A stretch of 64,000 nt of DNA, taken from the NCBI GenBank assembly GCA_036320915.1, contig JAXBDG010000012.1:1786501-1850500 (forward strand). Reading direction: 5' to 3'. Numbering within the stretch: position 1 is the stretch's first letter; each line of letters opens with the position of its first letter. This document shows positions 1-9,764 of the stretch, piece after piece. The notes under the pieces were generated by a model. That model did no database searches, had not been told where the DNA came from, and worked only from the letters and a program-made list of their open reading frames with translations. The translations under genes were made by a program, and so were the position numbers. Source of the DNA: Linnemannia elongata. Its lineage: Eukaryota; Mortierellomycota; Mortierellomycetes; Mortierellales; Mortierellaceae.

Positions 1-2
1 AG

Positions 3-182
3 CATGTATCTATTGGTATCGATGACAGCAACTCTCTAAAGGTCTTACCACGTCGCCACGTTTGGATCTCGGGACAAGCTAAAGACTCAAGCGACCTTCT
101 GACGACCGGCAATCCCAAGCCTCAAAAAGAAGGCAGCGGCCCTCATATTGGAGCGAACAAAGGAATCAAACCAACAGAATAA
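3..182 (+). CDS. 3' end of an unidentified gene cut by the window edge
   Basis: An open frame runs from the first bases of the window to a TAA at 180-182 (59 codons, no start). I do not recognise the product. The reason to take it seriously is that its first residues (SIGIDDSN.LK) recur in the same reading frame at 36504-36656 and 44027-44179. In those places the frame is preceded by a splice-acceptor-like TTCTTAG, so all three look like the terminal exon of one gene family. The C-terminal half differs between this copy and the other two. Homology at the DNA level continues past the stop to about position 235, through a segment reading ACAGCCAAGGT in all copies. Whether this copy is functional cannot be judged because its 5' part lies outside the window. 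Confidence 0.4.
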   Translation, partial: HVSIGIDDSNSLKVLPRRHVWISGQAKDSSDLLTTGNPKPQKEGSGPHIGANKGIKPTE

Positions 183-549
183 CTACGTCCTAACGTCACC
201 AATGTTTCCTCAGCTTTTTGACAGAACAGCCAAGGTCATATTGAATTTACAACAAATGTTGGCGTATCCGAACAACGCCAACGAAAAGATAGATACAAAG
301 AAAAAAAAACAGTGAGAGAGGGAGAGGGGAGGACAGGTAAAAGGGAGAGAAGCAAGAGAAAAAGTGCAGGAAGATTCCGGGAAAAGGGGATGGGAGGAAA
401 AGACAAGTCAAGACGGCAATGCAGAGGCATTTTCAGGAACTAATTTACGGAAAGCGCACAGGCAATAATGTACAGCTATGTCTTTACCACACACTGATGA
501 GTACCGCTAAGGGCAAGTGAAAAGTGCTCACGTGGCCTTTTTAGAGACA

Positions 550-570
550 CCTACTGTTGCAAACAGTAGG
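550..570. other. Perfect 9-bp hairpin
   Basis: CCTACTGTT, loop GCA, AACAGTAGG. No neighbouring gene end that would make it an obvious processing or termination signal; function unknown. Confidence 0.4.
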
Positions 571-772
571 GGATAATCGCCCTATAGTCACTCATGGTGC
601 ACTTCTTCATTCTGAAGGCAATTGAAATGGCGCTGTTGTGGCTGATAGTGGCTGATTGTGGCTAAAAGATGGATCATGCTATTTCTATAATAGCAGATCA
701 CTGCAGACTGAAAGGAGGGGGGGGGGGAGATATCTGACAGCAGAGGTGTCCCAGGAAAGTTAAAATATGAAT

Positions 773-836
773 AACTGGCTTGTGGCAGCCAAAGCGTTCA
801 TAGCGACGTTGCTTTTTGATCCTTCGATGTCGGCTC
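773..836 (+). repeat. 64-bp dispersed repeat, copy 1
   Basis: Begins ACTGGCTTGTGGCAGCC and continues through AGCGTTCATAGCGAC to GATCCTTCGATGTCGG. Related copies lie at 2961-3026 (+), about 4368-4408 (+, partial), 5949-5990 (-), 37715-37772 (-), 45235-45292 (-) and 45700-45760 (-). They could be termini or internal pieces of an unidentified mobile element. Confidence 0.55.
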
Positions 837-1850
837 TTTCAATCCTTGTTTCATTAGAATTCGAGGTCGCCGTCGATGGTGAAAACCCCTAAAAAACCCT
901 AAAAACCTTAAAGGACCCAAAAAACCGAGTTTAGGTCATTAGAAGGTACTTTACTTAGAGGGAACTGCTTGAATAACGAACCTATGTCGCGTACAGAAAG
1001 GTCGGATCTTATTGGCTGATGGCAATTGTATTACGTACACCCGTACATAAATTTCGCGTGGGCGGGTGGCTGGGTGGGTGCGGGGGGCAGCCAGCCAAAT
1101 CTGGTCGGGCCATAAAGGAGCTTGTGTAAAACTGTGCCTATTCCAACGGGGATAAACTCATATGAATCGCGTGGCTTTTATTAACCAACGCTATGTGGAT
1201 AACCGCAATAAAGGATAGTTGCAGAGCGATGAAGCGAACAAGAGGCAAGCCCAACTGAATAATAGATTATTTCCATGCCAAGTTTTAGCCAATGGGAGAA
1301 CGTCCTGGACCCAGGCTTTTTTGGAGGCAACGACTTTCCTCAACTTAAATTCAGTGGACCCTTGAAAACTTGTTTTACTCAATGAACAAAACACGCCGTG
1401 CCTTGTACGCGCCGTGTACTACCAAAGGCTTGCTCACTCAACAAAACACTTTTATTTGCTCTTGCTTCTACCTCGCTTCACTCTCTTTCCTCTCTCTCCC
1501 ATCCCGCTCATCAATCTCTCATCCCCTCGTTCATTTGCCTCGCTCATCTCCCTCCCATCCCTCGCTCTTTTACCATTCTTCATCTTTCTTGCCCACTTCA
1601 TCACTTGCCCACCATAAACTGCCATTGCGTTCACACTCCATCAATCCTTCTCGGTTCAAGTTTTAGCATCTTCCATTGTTTTGAAAAGGTAGCTAGTTCA
1701 CTCTTATGCTGCCAATGAAACTATGGACAGTCATGGTGGAATCCCATGGACTCGTGTGGTCTAAACCTCTGCTTCTGTCAACGTCGAGTTCATAAATGCT
1801 AAAGATCAGTTATTATTATTTTTCAACACACCTACACAGCACACTACATA

Positions 1851-2153
1851 ATGGGCAACTCGAGTTCAACCAGTTCAGGCCCACCTCCCCCAGCACAAGG
1901 TCTTCCAGGACAAAATTCTGGATTTGTCTTTAGATGTGGCCAATACGCTTTCTGGTGTGTGGACATGGATGAGGAGGTTGCAAATTATATCCGGTCGACT
2001 ATGCAAGTCTCTGGCAACCGATCTCAACGATACACTCTCACTGCCGGCATAATGGAGTTTAACTTTCAGAGAATGGACATTTACAACAAAACCGTCAAGT
2101 ATTGGTCCAAAGAGTTCACCAGATATGGTCTCAAGTATGGCTGTAACCATTAA
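1851..2153 (+). CDS. Small WWE-domain-like protein with N-myristoylation signal
   Basis: 100 residues, single exon, ATG in a clean context (CATAATGGGC). The N-terminus MGNSSS fits the N-myristoyltransferase consensus (Gly2, Ser6), so the protein may be attached to membranes. A Pro/Gly-rich linker (about 10-23) follows. Residues about 25-90 have the spacing of a WWE domain: an aromatic-rich first strand ending in FW, a helix (DEEVANYIRS), then YTLTAGIMEFNFQRMD and an N.KTV.Y motif that resembles the WWE signature of Y..DF..M.Q.N..T. The first canonical Trp is replaced by Phe. WWE domains bind ADP-ribose-type ligands or partners in ubiquitin ligases; here no second domain is present. The family call is by eye only and is moderately uncertain. 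Confidence 0.5.
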   Translation: MGNSSSTSSGPPPPAQGLPGQNSGFVFRCGQYAFWCVDMDEEVANYIRSTMQVSGNRSQRYTLTAGIMEFNFQRMDIYNKTVKYWSKEFTRYGLKYGCNH

Positions 2154-3204
2154 ATGACAAACAACATCTTTTTTATACCTGCGACACGATAGTCGTTTCG
2201 TAGCACCTTTCCCCTTTAATATATCGTCTTTATCGAAATTGCCAAGAAATATAGAAGAAGACTGGATCGAGCGCGAGTCTGCAATATGCACCTTTAATTT
2301 CCTAGAGGAAGGCTGTGTTTCTGACGATCCACACATTTCACCATCCGTCCTACAGTCATTTGAATGTATGATTGCTGACTAATGAACTCGGCTAGTTGCT
2401 GCCCTGGCCGTTCAAAGCTGTGACGATACATACACCATTCATTCTAAAAAGACATGCATGTTCGTCTCTGTCTCTGAGGAGCGCCATCCCAGGCTAGCTT
2501 CTTGTTGCCATCAGGACTAATGCAATGGGGTGTGTGATGGGGGGACATGGGGGACGCGAGGGCACCGTCAGGATATCGATGACTTCATGGGCGTCTCTCA
2601 TGACCATGACACATGGATGAGTAGGTGTAGGCATATCACCTAAAAACCATACCATCTACACGCATATAACAAAGGGTGGCTCCAAACAAGGAAGGTAGAC
2701 CCTTTTACCCTCGACCAATCAGAAAATTCGTAGACAGGGGACATGTTTCAGACATTTTTCAGATGCTTCTCTCTTAGGGGAACACCATCAAAGAATGGCC
2801 CTATTCGGTTCCCTCAAGCATGAGTAGAAAGCCCATGGAAAGTTCTCACAGTTTGTCAAATTACAGATATTTAGCACAAGAACTGAGAGGAAGGACGAAT
2901 TTCGAAGGCGGGCAAAAAAGTTTTTTTTTTTCAAGAAAAATTGGTAAAAACAGGAATAAACTAGCTGGCTTATGGCAGCCAAGCGTTCATAGTCACGTAG
3001 CGTTTTGACCCTTCAATGTCGAATCCAATTTTGAAAGATGCAAATCATCCAAACGGCATGAGTTACGGGCAATACTACTGTAGTTTCATTATATATATCA
3101 AGTATGATGCATGACAATATGGATGTAATTAGATGATGCTCTAGAGAATTCAATGCTGAAGGGGCACTCAGCAGTTGAGCTAAATACGACTATTTAGATG
3201 CCGG
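2154..3204. other. Intergenic region
   Basis: No gene recognised. One 64-bp dispersed repeat lies at 2961-3026. Right of about 3204 the palindrome arm begins. Confidence 0.5.
2961..3026 (+). repeat. 64-bp dispersed repeat, copy 2
   Basis: Same motif as at 773-836 (AGCTGGCTTATGGCAGCCAA, AGCGTTCATAG, then CCCTTCAATGTCG), with a few substitutions. Confidence 0.5.
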
Positions 3205-3228
3205 GGGTGACAGAGCCATGGACTCAAC

Positions 3229-3531
3229 TTAGCGTCTGGGGACAACGTCATCGGTGTAAGCGCAGTTTGCTGGAGCGCCGTCGCCGAGCACCTCACAGGG
3301 AAGAACCGTAACAAGCTGGGGAGCTCCCACAGCTGTAGAAGAGACCAGCTCAGCTGCACCACGTCCAACATCCGCACCACCGTTGTTGAAGGTGTCAAAG
3401 GCCGAACCAAGCGAGGGAAAGGTATCGACAGTGGAAGCTTCTCTGGGAGTAGGGAGCGCGTTTCCGAAGGAGCTGAAGAGAGCGAGCGCGGCGATGACGG
3501 CGACGGCGGAGGATGTCAATCTCATGAACAT
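3229..3531 (-). CDS. Small secreted protein, copy 1 of 3
   Basis: 100 residues, single exon. The N-terminus is a signal peptide: MFMRL, a hydrophobic core of Ala/Val/Leu to about residue 20, and a probable cleavage site near NALP (about 24-26). The mature peptide of about 75 residues is rich in Ala, Gly, Val and Asp, has only two cysteines (VLPCE and ANCAY, probably one disulfide) and ends in RR. I recognise no family. Nucleotide sequence is identical over all 303 bases to the copy at 6870-7172. A TATAAATA box lies 125 bp upstream (3656-3663). The copy sits in the left arm of a palindrome and points away from its centre. Confidence 0.8.
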   Translation of the reverse strand: MFMRLTSSAVAVIAALALFSSFGNALPTPREASTVDTFPSLGSAFDTFNNGGADVGRGAAELVSSTAVGAPQLVTVLPCEVLGDGAPANCAYTDDVVPRR

Positions 3532-3655
3532 GGTAGAAATGTTTTGGTTTTTGTTTGGGTTGGTTTTTGTTTGGGAGTGGTGGTTCTGTTGATTGAAGTC
3601 TTGATTGAATGAGGTAGAGGATTGAGTTTTATTTTTCAGGCTGAGCAGATGGGCT

Positions 3656-3663
3656 TATTTATA
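3656..3663 (-). promoter_or_regulatory. TATA box of secreted-protein copy 1
   Basis: TATAAATA on the minus strand, 125 bp from the ATG, at the same spacing as in the other two copies. Confidence 0.6.
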
Positions 3664-4690
3664 TGAAAAGAGGGCCGAAGAAGAATCCTATTTGGATTTG
3701 AATGAGAATGGTCTATGGCTTACTGAGGCGAGGACAATTAAAAAGAGCAGGGGGTGAATGGACAAGAGGGGGTGAAGGAACAAGAGACGAGATAGAAAGT
3801 CATGGCATGCTGAGAAAAGATCAATAGATGCCGCGAACACTGGGGAAGGATACCCAAAAAAGGCAAGGGATTATGAAAACTAAAGGATTGAGAAAAAAAC
3901 AAGGGAAAGTAAGGGATTGGGGAAAAGGAAGGATGAAAGAATTCGATTTTTAGTAGAGAATAAGGGCAGGCAAAAAACAAGGTACAACACCAAGCAAGGA
4001 CTTCAAGGGATTAAAAAAAAGGGGAAGAAAAATGAAAAGACGGAGGGCTCTTAGGAAACGAAAAATGCTGGAAAGATCAAGGGTTACATTGTGCGAAATA
4101 GCGGAGCCACCATCGAACAAGCTCAAAGAGGAACTTCTAGGAGTGAGCAATTGAAAGGACCAGGTTGGAAACAAAGGATGGAAAAAGCAAAGATGGGAAA
4201 AAATTGGGATGAGAAAACGCAGGGATGACAAAAATCAAGGGACGAATGAAGGTCAAGACATGAATGACAGGCAAGGGATGTAGGGAAGCATGTGAAGAAT
4301 GAAAGCGAGGGATGAGGGAGAGGTTTGAACTAGAAAAAGAAAAAGAAATAAAAAACAGGCACACTGTCACTGGCGTGTAGCAGCTAAGCGTTTATAGCGA
4401 CTTTCTATCAGAACGGCAGTGAACGCTGGGTTGAGTCTAATTTAGTAGAGACAATGGGACTCATTGCAAAGGATTAACGATTAAGGGATTTACAAAGTTG
4501 GGACAACAGCAAACGACGACATCAAGAGTTAGCAACAAATAGGAGCACTAAAAGTCAGCGCCAAAGAACAACACACAGAACAACACCGTAATAATTAGGG
4601 ATATCACCAGAGATAGTACTATTAACAAAATCAAGGACGACACCTGAGATAACACCAGAGAAAAGATCAAGGGACAAGATCAAAGGACAG

Positions 4691-4706
4691 CAATGGAGAC
4701 AACAAT
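4691..4706. repeat. Target-site duplication, left copy
   Basis: CAATGGAGACAACAAT, repeated exactly at 5402-5417; the two copies flank the LINE fragment. The last T is ambiguous because the element's poly(A/T) tail follows directly. Confidence 0.85.
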
Positions 4707-5401
4707 TTTTTTTTGTTTGTAAGAAATTTATTGCGTCGTGGAAGTGCGTGCAGTAAACTAATACTCCTCGCCTACAGGAGTCACCACCATTCAAAAGATA
4801 TAAAAATAAATACTTTCTAAAAAAGTACAATGGTTACATCTAAACTGGGAAAAAAACAGTTAACAGAGAAAAACAGGAAAGACCAGGCAAAAATAAGTAC
4901 AGAAAGTTAAGAAATAAAATACAAGTTAGGTGGGGAAGTTGTTGTTGACAGGGGGGTGCTCGACTGGGGGTGGAGGTTGGCGCTCCTCGTTCTGGCGCTT
5001 CTTCTCAGCCAACTGAGCGCGAATTTGGGTGATGGCCAAATCCACCGCGGCAAGGACCATGCGAGGTTCGAAGGCTTGGTCCTCGCGGACAAAGGCATGG
5101 TGGTACCTCCAGACGGCGGCAAGGATGGTGCCGATCAAGATGAAGATGGGGATGTCATAAAGGGGCTTGACATGGTCCGGGTCGGGGAAGAAGAGGCTGC
5201 AGATGAAGTCCGCGGTCCAGGCTCGTTCCTCCACATACTTCGACAGTGCGCCTTGCCACACTTCCAGCCTTTTGGGGCAGCTGAAAAGGAGGTGTTGGCT
5301 TGTCTCTAGACTCGTTCCACAGACACGGCAAAGGGGTTCGACCATATCAGGAATGATGGAGTGAAGGTGAAGACCAGAGGGAAGTTTGTTGATCAAGAGC
5401 C
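4707..5401 (-). mobile_element. 5'-truncated LINE (non-LTR retrotransposon) insertion
   Basis: A 695-bp insertion bounded by a 16-bp target-site duplication. On the minus strand it ends in a short A-rich tail next to the left duplication, as expected for target-primed reverse transcription. It starts inside the C-terminal region of a reverse-transcriptase ORF. About 220 bp of 3' UTR (4707-4925) follow the stop. It is inserted close to the centre of the palindrome and therefore postdates the left inner arm sequence it interrupts. Confidence 0.85.
4926..5401 (-). pseudogene. C-terminal fragment of a LINE reverse transcriptase (zf-RVT region)
   Basis: An open frame of about 158 codons with no natural start; it is cut at the 5' end of the insertion. 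It holds the zinc-binding motif seen after the RT domain in many LINEs: CRVCGTSLETSQHLLFSCP, i.e. C-x2-C-x7-H-x4-C. An aromatic-rich segment (YDIPIFILIGTILAAVWRYH), a basic helix and a Pro-rich tail follow. No RT catalytic motif is included, so this is a dead-on-arrival copy. Confidence 0.8.
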
Positions 5402-5417
5402 CAATGGAGACAACAAT
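5402..5417. repeat. Target-site duplication, right copy
   Basis: Exact repeat of 4691-4706; defines the right edge of the LINE insertion. Confidence 0.85.
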
Positions 5418-6737
5418 GGAGGCACATTTAATGATTTTCGCTCACGTTCCCAACTCTATTTTAGTTATGCTGTTCTACGAGTGTCTCCCTGGAATCGCGT
5501 TTTCTTGAGTGCTCCTGCTTTTTCGGCTTCCCTTCTTTTTTTTTTTTTTTCGCAGGATGTCTTTGTCCCTCCCTTGATGTTGTCTCTGGCAGACTTTGAT
5601 ATTGACTCTGGTGTCGTCTCTAGTTTTTATCAATAGCGTTGTCCCTAGATCTTGTCACTGGTGTTGTCGTTGGTGTTGTCTGTGGTGTTGTCATGGTGTT
5701 TTTTTCACTTGGTGTTGTCCCTTGAAATTGTTTCTGGTGTAGTTCCCGGATGTTGTCTCTGATGCTGTCTCTTGATATGGTAGTGATGTTCTTTAGTGTT
5801 GTTCTTTGATGCTCTCGCCTTTTGTTGACTCTTGATGTCACCTTTTGCTGTTCTTCAAATCTTTTAAATCCCTCTATCGTTGATCCCTTGCGTCTTGACT
5901 CTTTCACTATTATTTGGGCGCACCCCCAACGGTCGCCAATGTTTTTATAGAAAGTCGCCATGAATGGTTAGCTACTGCAAGCCAGTTACAATATACCTGT
6001 CTAGCTTTTCTTCTCTTGTTTAAAACTCTCTCTCATCCTTCGCTTTCATTCTTCCTGGCTTCCATTCATCTCTTGACTTTCATTCATCCCTTGATTCTCC
6101 GTCATCCCTTGCTGTCATTAATCCCTTTCATTTCCCATCTTGATTCCTTTAAATTGTTTTTCCCCTAGATGTTCTGTCCTCCCTTGATATCGGCAGTTGG
6201 TGGTGTCTCCATTTTTCACATTGTGACCCAGCATTCCTTGTTTCCCAGCCTGCACTCCGTCTTTTCATTTTTCTTCCCCCTTATTTTTTTCCTTCAATGC
6301 TCTCGCTTGGTATTGTACCTTGATCGTCTTTGGTCCTTTGATGTTCTTACTCGGTGTTGTGTGTTGTTTTTTACATCCCTTGATGTTAGATCATTTAGTG
6401 CTCTCGCTTGGTGTTGTACCTTGTTTTTTGCCTGCCCTTATTCTCTACTAAAAATCGAATTCTTTCATCCTTCCTTTTCCCCAATCCCTTACTTTCCCTT
6501 GTTTTTTTCTCAATCCTTTAGTTTTCATAATCCCTTGCCTTTTTTGGGTATCCTTCCCCAGTGTTCGCGGCATCTATTGATCTTTTCTCAGCATGCCATG
6601 ACTTTCTATCTCGTCTCTTGTTCCTTCACCCCCTCTTGTCCATTCACCCCCTGCTCTTTTTAATTGTCCTCGCCTCAGTAAGCCATAGACCATTCTCATT
6701 CAAATCCAAATAGGATTCTTCTTCGGCCCTCTTTTCA

Positions 6738-6745
6738 TATAAATA
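6738..6745 (+). promoter_or_regulatory. TATA box of secreted-protein copy 2
   Basis: TATAAATA 125 bp before the ATG; followed by a CT- and A-rich leader ending in CAAAACATTTCTACC before the start codon. Confidence 0.65.
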
Positions 6746-6869
6746 AGCCCATCTGCTCAGCCTGAAAAATAAAACTCAATCCTCTACCTCATTCAATCAA
6801 GACTTCAATCAACAGAACCACCACTCCCAAACAAAAACCAACCCAAACAAAAACCAAAACATTTCTACC

Positions 6870-7172
6870 ATGTTCATGAGATTGACATCCTCCGCCGTCG
6901 CCGTCATCGCCGCGCTCGCTCTCTTCAGCTCCTTCGGAAACGCGCTCCCTACTCCCAGAGAAGCTTCCACTGTCGATACCTTTCCCTCGCTTGGTTCGGC
7001 CTTTGACACCTTCAACAACGGTGGTGCGGATGTTGGACGTGGTGCAGCTGAGCTGGTCTCTTCTACAGCTGTGGGAGCTCCCCAGCTTGTTACGGTTCTT
7101 CCCTGTGAGGTGCTCGGCGACGGCGCTCCAGCAAACTGCGCTTACACCGATGACGTTGTCCCCAGACGCTAA
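6870..7172 (+). CDS. Small secreted protein, copy 2 of 3
   Basis: 100 residues, same protein as at 3229-3531 (303/303 nucleotides identical). Signal peptide about 1-25, then a low-cysteine acidic mature peptide with Cys in VLPCEV and ANCAYT and a terminal RR. Compared with the copy at 46661-46963 I count 11 nucleotide differences. Eight are synonymous and three are conservative (Asn to Asp, Leu to Ile, Val to Leu), which suggests the protein is under constraint. No intron. Expression is plausible because TATA box, leader and start context are kept in all copies. Function unknown; secretion is the only firm prediction. Confidence 0.8.
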   Translation: MFMRLTSSAVAVIAALALFSSFGNALPTPREASTVDTFPSLGSAFDTFNNGGADVGRGAAELVSSTAVGAPQLVTVLPCEVLGDGAPANCAYTDDVVPRR

Positions 7173-7592
7173 GTTGAGCCCATGGCTCTGCCACCCACAC
7201 CTCCTGTCGCGTCCATTACCCTAGGGTCAGATCCGATCGATCGATTCTTGGCTACGATTGATCCAACCCTTGATACAGATAGTCGACTTCCCGACACGCT
7301 TGGCGCAGTGTTGACTGCGCCCAAGGAATTTAATTAATTACTCCCCAATTTTAGCATATCTATACTCGTACGCATTAATAGCCCGGATCATTACGCAGTA
7401 TTAATGACATGAATAACACTTCGTCTTGAAACCCATCTCTGATCCTATGTCCCTTGCACTTTAAGGTCCCCACATGTCTTCACCCACTAGTATGTTTAAA
7501 GGAGTACGATGAGGCAAAAAAAAGGAGGATAGGAAACGCAAAAGAACAAGAGACGGAGTAAAGTGTGGTCGACTCGAGAATCATCCTTGTCA

Positions 7593-8329
7593 AACTTTGG
7601 CTCTTTTTACCGAGGGCATGTCTGACATCTCATAAGCATTGTACGCGATGGGGAAACACACTACACGTCCTACCCTTTCCACCCCTATGCAAGTCAGTCC
7701 CTGCCTCGCAAAGTTCCTACTCGGATGGTGGGTGAGGTTCCGGGTACAGAACTTTTATTTTTTATTTTATCTTTTGGACTTGCTTTAAAAATAAAAACCG
7801 TCACGTTTGCCGTAGAGTGGGCTTCCCTCTCTTGAAGTAAAATGGTCACAACAAACCCTCTTTAGATTCCTAGAAAAGGTGAAGGAAAGAAGGCCATTGT
7901 GATAGAAAACCATAAATGTGATAGGTCGAAATTAAAGAGAAAAAACAAAGGGAGAGAGAGAGCGAAATAAAAAGATTAAGGCGAAGATAGAAAAACCATA
8001 CGGATGGCGGAGGCGACTCACGATAATGCGCTGCAGCTTCTTTTTTTTTTTGCATTAGTGTTCTGCGCTGTATGCAGTAAACTGGCCGAGGGCAGGAGCA
8101 CGTAGTTCCCGTTTAGTGAAAACACATACCTGAGTTAGAAACTCTCTAAAAAAAGAACTTCACTTGGACCACTCAATCCCTACAGTCAAGATGCCTGACT
8201 CCATTACAAAAATATTAAGCGTACTACAAATAACTACCAGAAAGATTTTGATGGCTCTCAAACGGTCCGAACAACGCGTCTCGGCTTGAAAAGGCTACGT
8301 AATTATATGAAACTAGCATGCTGCTGTTC
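7593..8329. other. Intergenic region
   Basis: Nothing recognised; low-complexity A-rich and CT-rich stretches only. Confidence 0.5.
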
Positions 8330-9764
8330 TTATGCCTCTTCTTCGACCCCTCTAGTGGAAGTCGCCTTCGCCTTCCAGGCTCTCCACCACTTGAACGCCG
8401 AGCCCAATACAAAGACCGCGACCAAAATCGCTACCCAAGCATCATACAGATGCCAGACCGCCTCCCGACCTGTTGGCCACATACCATATAGCGTCATTCC
8501 AAGGTGAATTTGAACCAACCCACAGATCAAGATTGTGTACCCCCAAAGGCGATGCATCCACGTCGTAATGACCAGACGAAGGCGGGGTCTGTCTGCGCGA
8601 GTGATATCAAACGTATGGAAGATAAAAATGCCGATACAGATCTGGAGGACCAAGGCCGAAAAGAGAATAACACCGAGTACTCCATGCTTCGATGCAGAGA
8701 TTGGAAACGGACCGGGGGGTGATTTGTTGGCCGCTATGAAGATGCAGGTAATGGCTGCGATCACGGTGAGAAATCCTGTGACCTGAAGAGGGCGGTGCCA
8801 ACGGAAGACGTGATGCAGATGTGAGAAGAACCGGACGAGCATAGCGCCCATAGGAAAGATGAAAAGGAAAGCAATGGTCATCATGATTCCTGCGAAGAAA
8901 GTACAAAATGTGAAATGGAGACGTTAAGAACTATCGTAAAAGACCGCAGCACTCCTTAATCAGAAAACATAATACAATTGTTGGCCTACCATGTACTTTA
9001 ATGAGGCGGTTATAAATACGTATGTCTGCTAGGAAACTGTCCAATTCACTCTGTGATGTCCTAACATTAGTAGAGCCTGATCCTCCAGTTCCCGATACTG
9101 GAGTCACGGTGTTATTAGCATCAGAGCTAGAACCTTGTTTTCTCTGGATATTCAATGTTCCATGTCCCGTGAATACATGCTTCTGGATCTTAGTGTGTTG
9201 TGGGTCCCCAGATCCCGAGGCAACTTGTAGTCCGATGGCATAGATGACGTTGATCGATGTGGCAGTCGACGCAATGGGGGCGGTTGCTAGGTTCAAGGGT
9301 CTTGAGAACGTGCAGGTAAAGTCCAAGTTGGATGAGGACAAACCGGATTTGTTTTGATGGACTTGGAAAGCCACAGCACTGGTCGAGACTGAGGGTTGAC
9401 CGTTGTCAGTGGCAGAGCGCTGAGAGATAACAGCGCCACTTCCCGTAGTGCTTGGCCAGCAAATCTAAAATGATGCAACGGTATGAAGGATGGCGAGGTT
9501 ACAGTTGATGAGAATGCTGTAGCATAAAATGCACGCAGTAATGACATGAGGAACAAGGAGGCTTACAGCAAGGTCATTGCCAGCCATGCCCTTGGGGTCG
9601 CCTCCGATGCCAAGCCCGAGCCACCCGACGGGAATCATCGAGAAGAGCGAGAACTCGATCGTATTTGTATCCGCAGAATATATGGTAGCTGAGATGCACA
9701 TCTGGGCTGAGCATAGCTCCTGGGATTGCTGAGCCTGACCTGTGGTCAGGGAGAGAAGCATCAT
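8330..9764 (-). CDS. DOMON-cytochrome b561 transmembrane redox protein
   Basis: Three exons, 9764-9567, 9464-8990 and 8889-8330 (introns of 102 and 100 bp, GT-AG), joined in frame to 410 residues. The first about 220 residues are an extracellular DOMON haem domain: SMIPVGWLGLGIGGDPKGM carries the probable Met ligand, and KHVFTGHGTLN the probable His. The rest is a cytochrome b561 core with several membrane helices and the paired haem histidines: VHGIMM (spans the second splice junction), WHRPLQ, SKHGVLG and WMHRLWG. The family moves electrons across membranes and includes ferric reductases. The start is unsure: from Met at 9764 the signal peptide is short. A 10-nt 5' exon (9949-9958) plus an intron 9767-9948 would give MLSAMMLLSL, a better one. 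No partner gene nearby. Confidence 0.85.

Larger units (their letters stand above)
183..1850. other. Intergenic region, no gene seen
   Basis: No convincing coding frame. It contains the diverged tail of the duplicated gene (to about 235), a perfect hairpin at 550-570, a G-run near 717-727, one copy of a 64-bp dispersed repeat (773-836), and a pyrimidine-rich stretch at about 1436-1720 that may be promoter sequence of the gene starting at 1851. Confidence 0.5.
3205..4690 (-). repeat. Left arm of a large palindrome (secreted-protein cassette, copy 1)
   Basis: The reverse complement of this stretch matches 5600-7190. The part from about 3205 to 3990 (gene, TATA box, proximal promoter) appears identical to the right arm wherever I compared it. 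The part from 3990 to 4690 is still clearly homologous but strongly diverged, with indels. Homology on the left stops about 25 bp after the stop codon of the carried gene, so this copy lacks the 3' flank shared by copies 2 and 3. Confidence 0.85.
5488..7592 (+). repeat. Secreted-protein cassette, copy 2 (right palindrome arm)
   Basis: About 2.1 kb shared with 45407-47387 from TCGCGTTTTCT near the left end to AATCATCCTT at the right end. The first 1.3 kb is a T-rich degenerate array of short phrases such as GTTGTCCCTTGAT. Its proximal half is also present, inverted, at 3205-4690. Apart from the secreted-protein gene I see no coding sequence in it. About 85 bp (5402-5487) between this copy and copy 1 form the palindrome centre. 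Confidence 0.85.

Noticed and set aside
888..925. CCCTAAAAAACCCTAAAAACC as telomere-like repeat
   Set aside because: Only two irregular units; no array and no chromosome end nearby.
1875..2336. Minus-strand frame of 153 codons
   Set aside because: Covers the WWE-like gene in antisense and lacks any recognisable feature.
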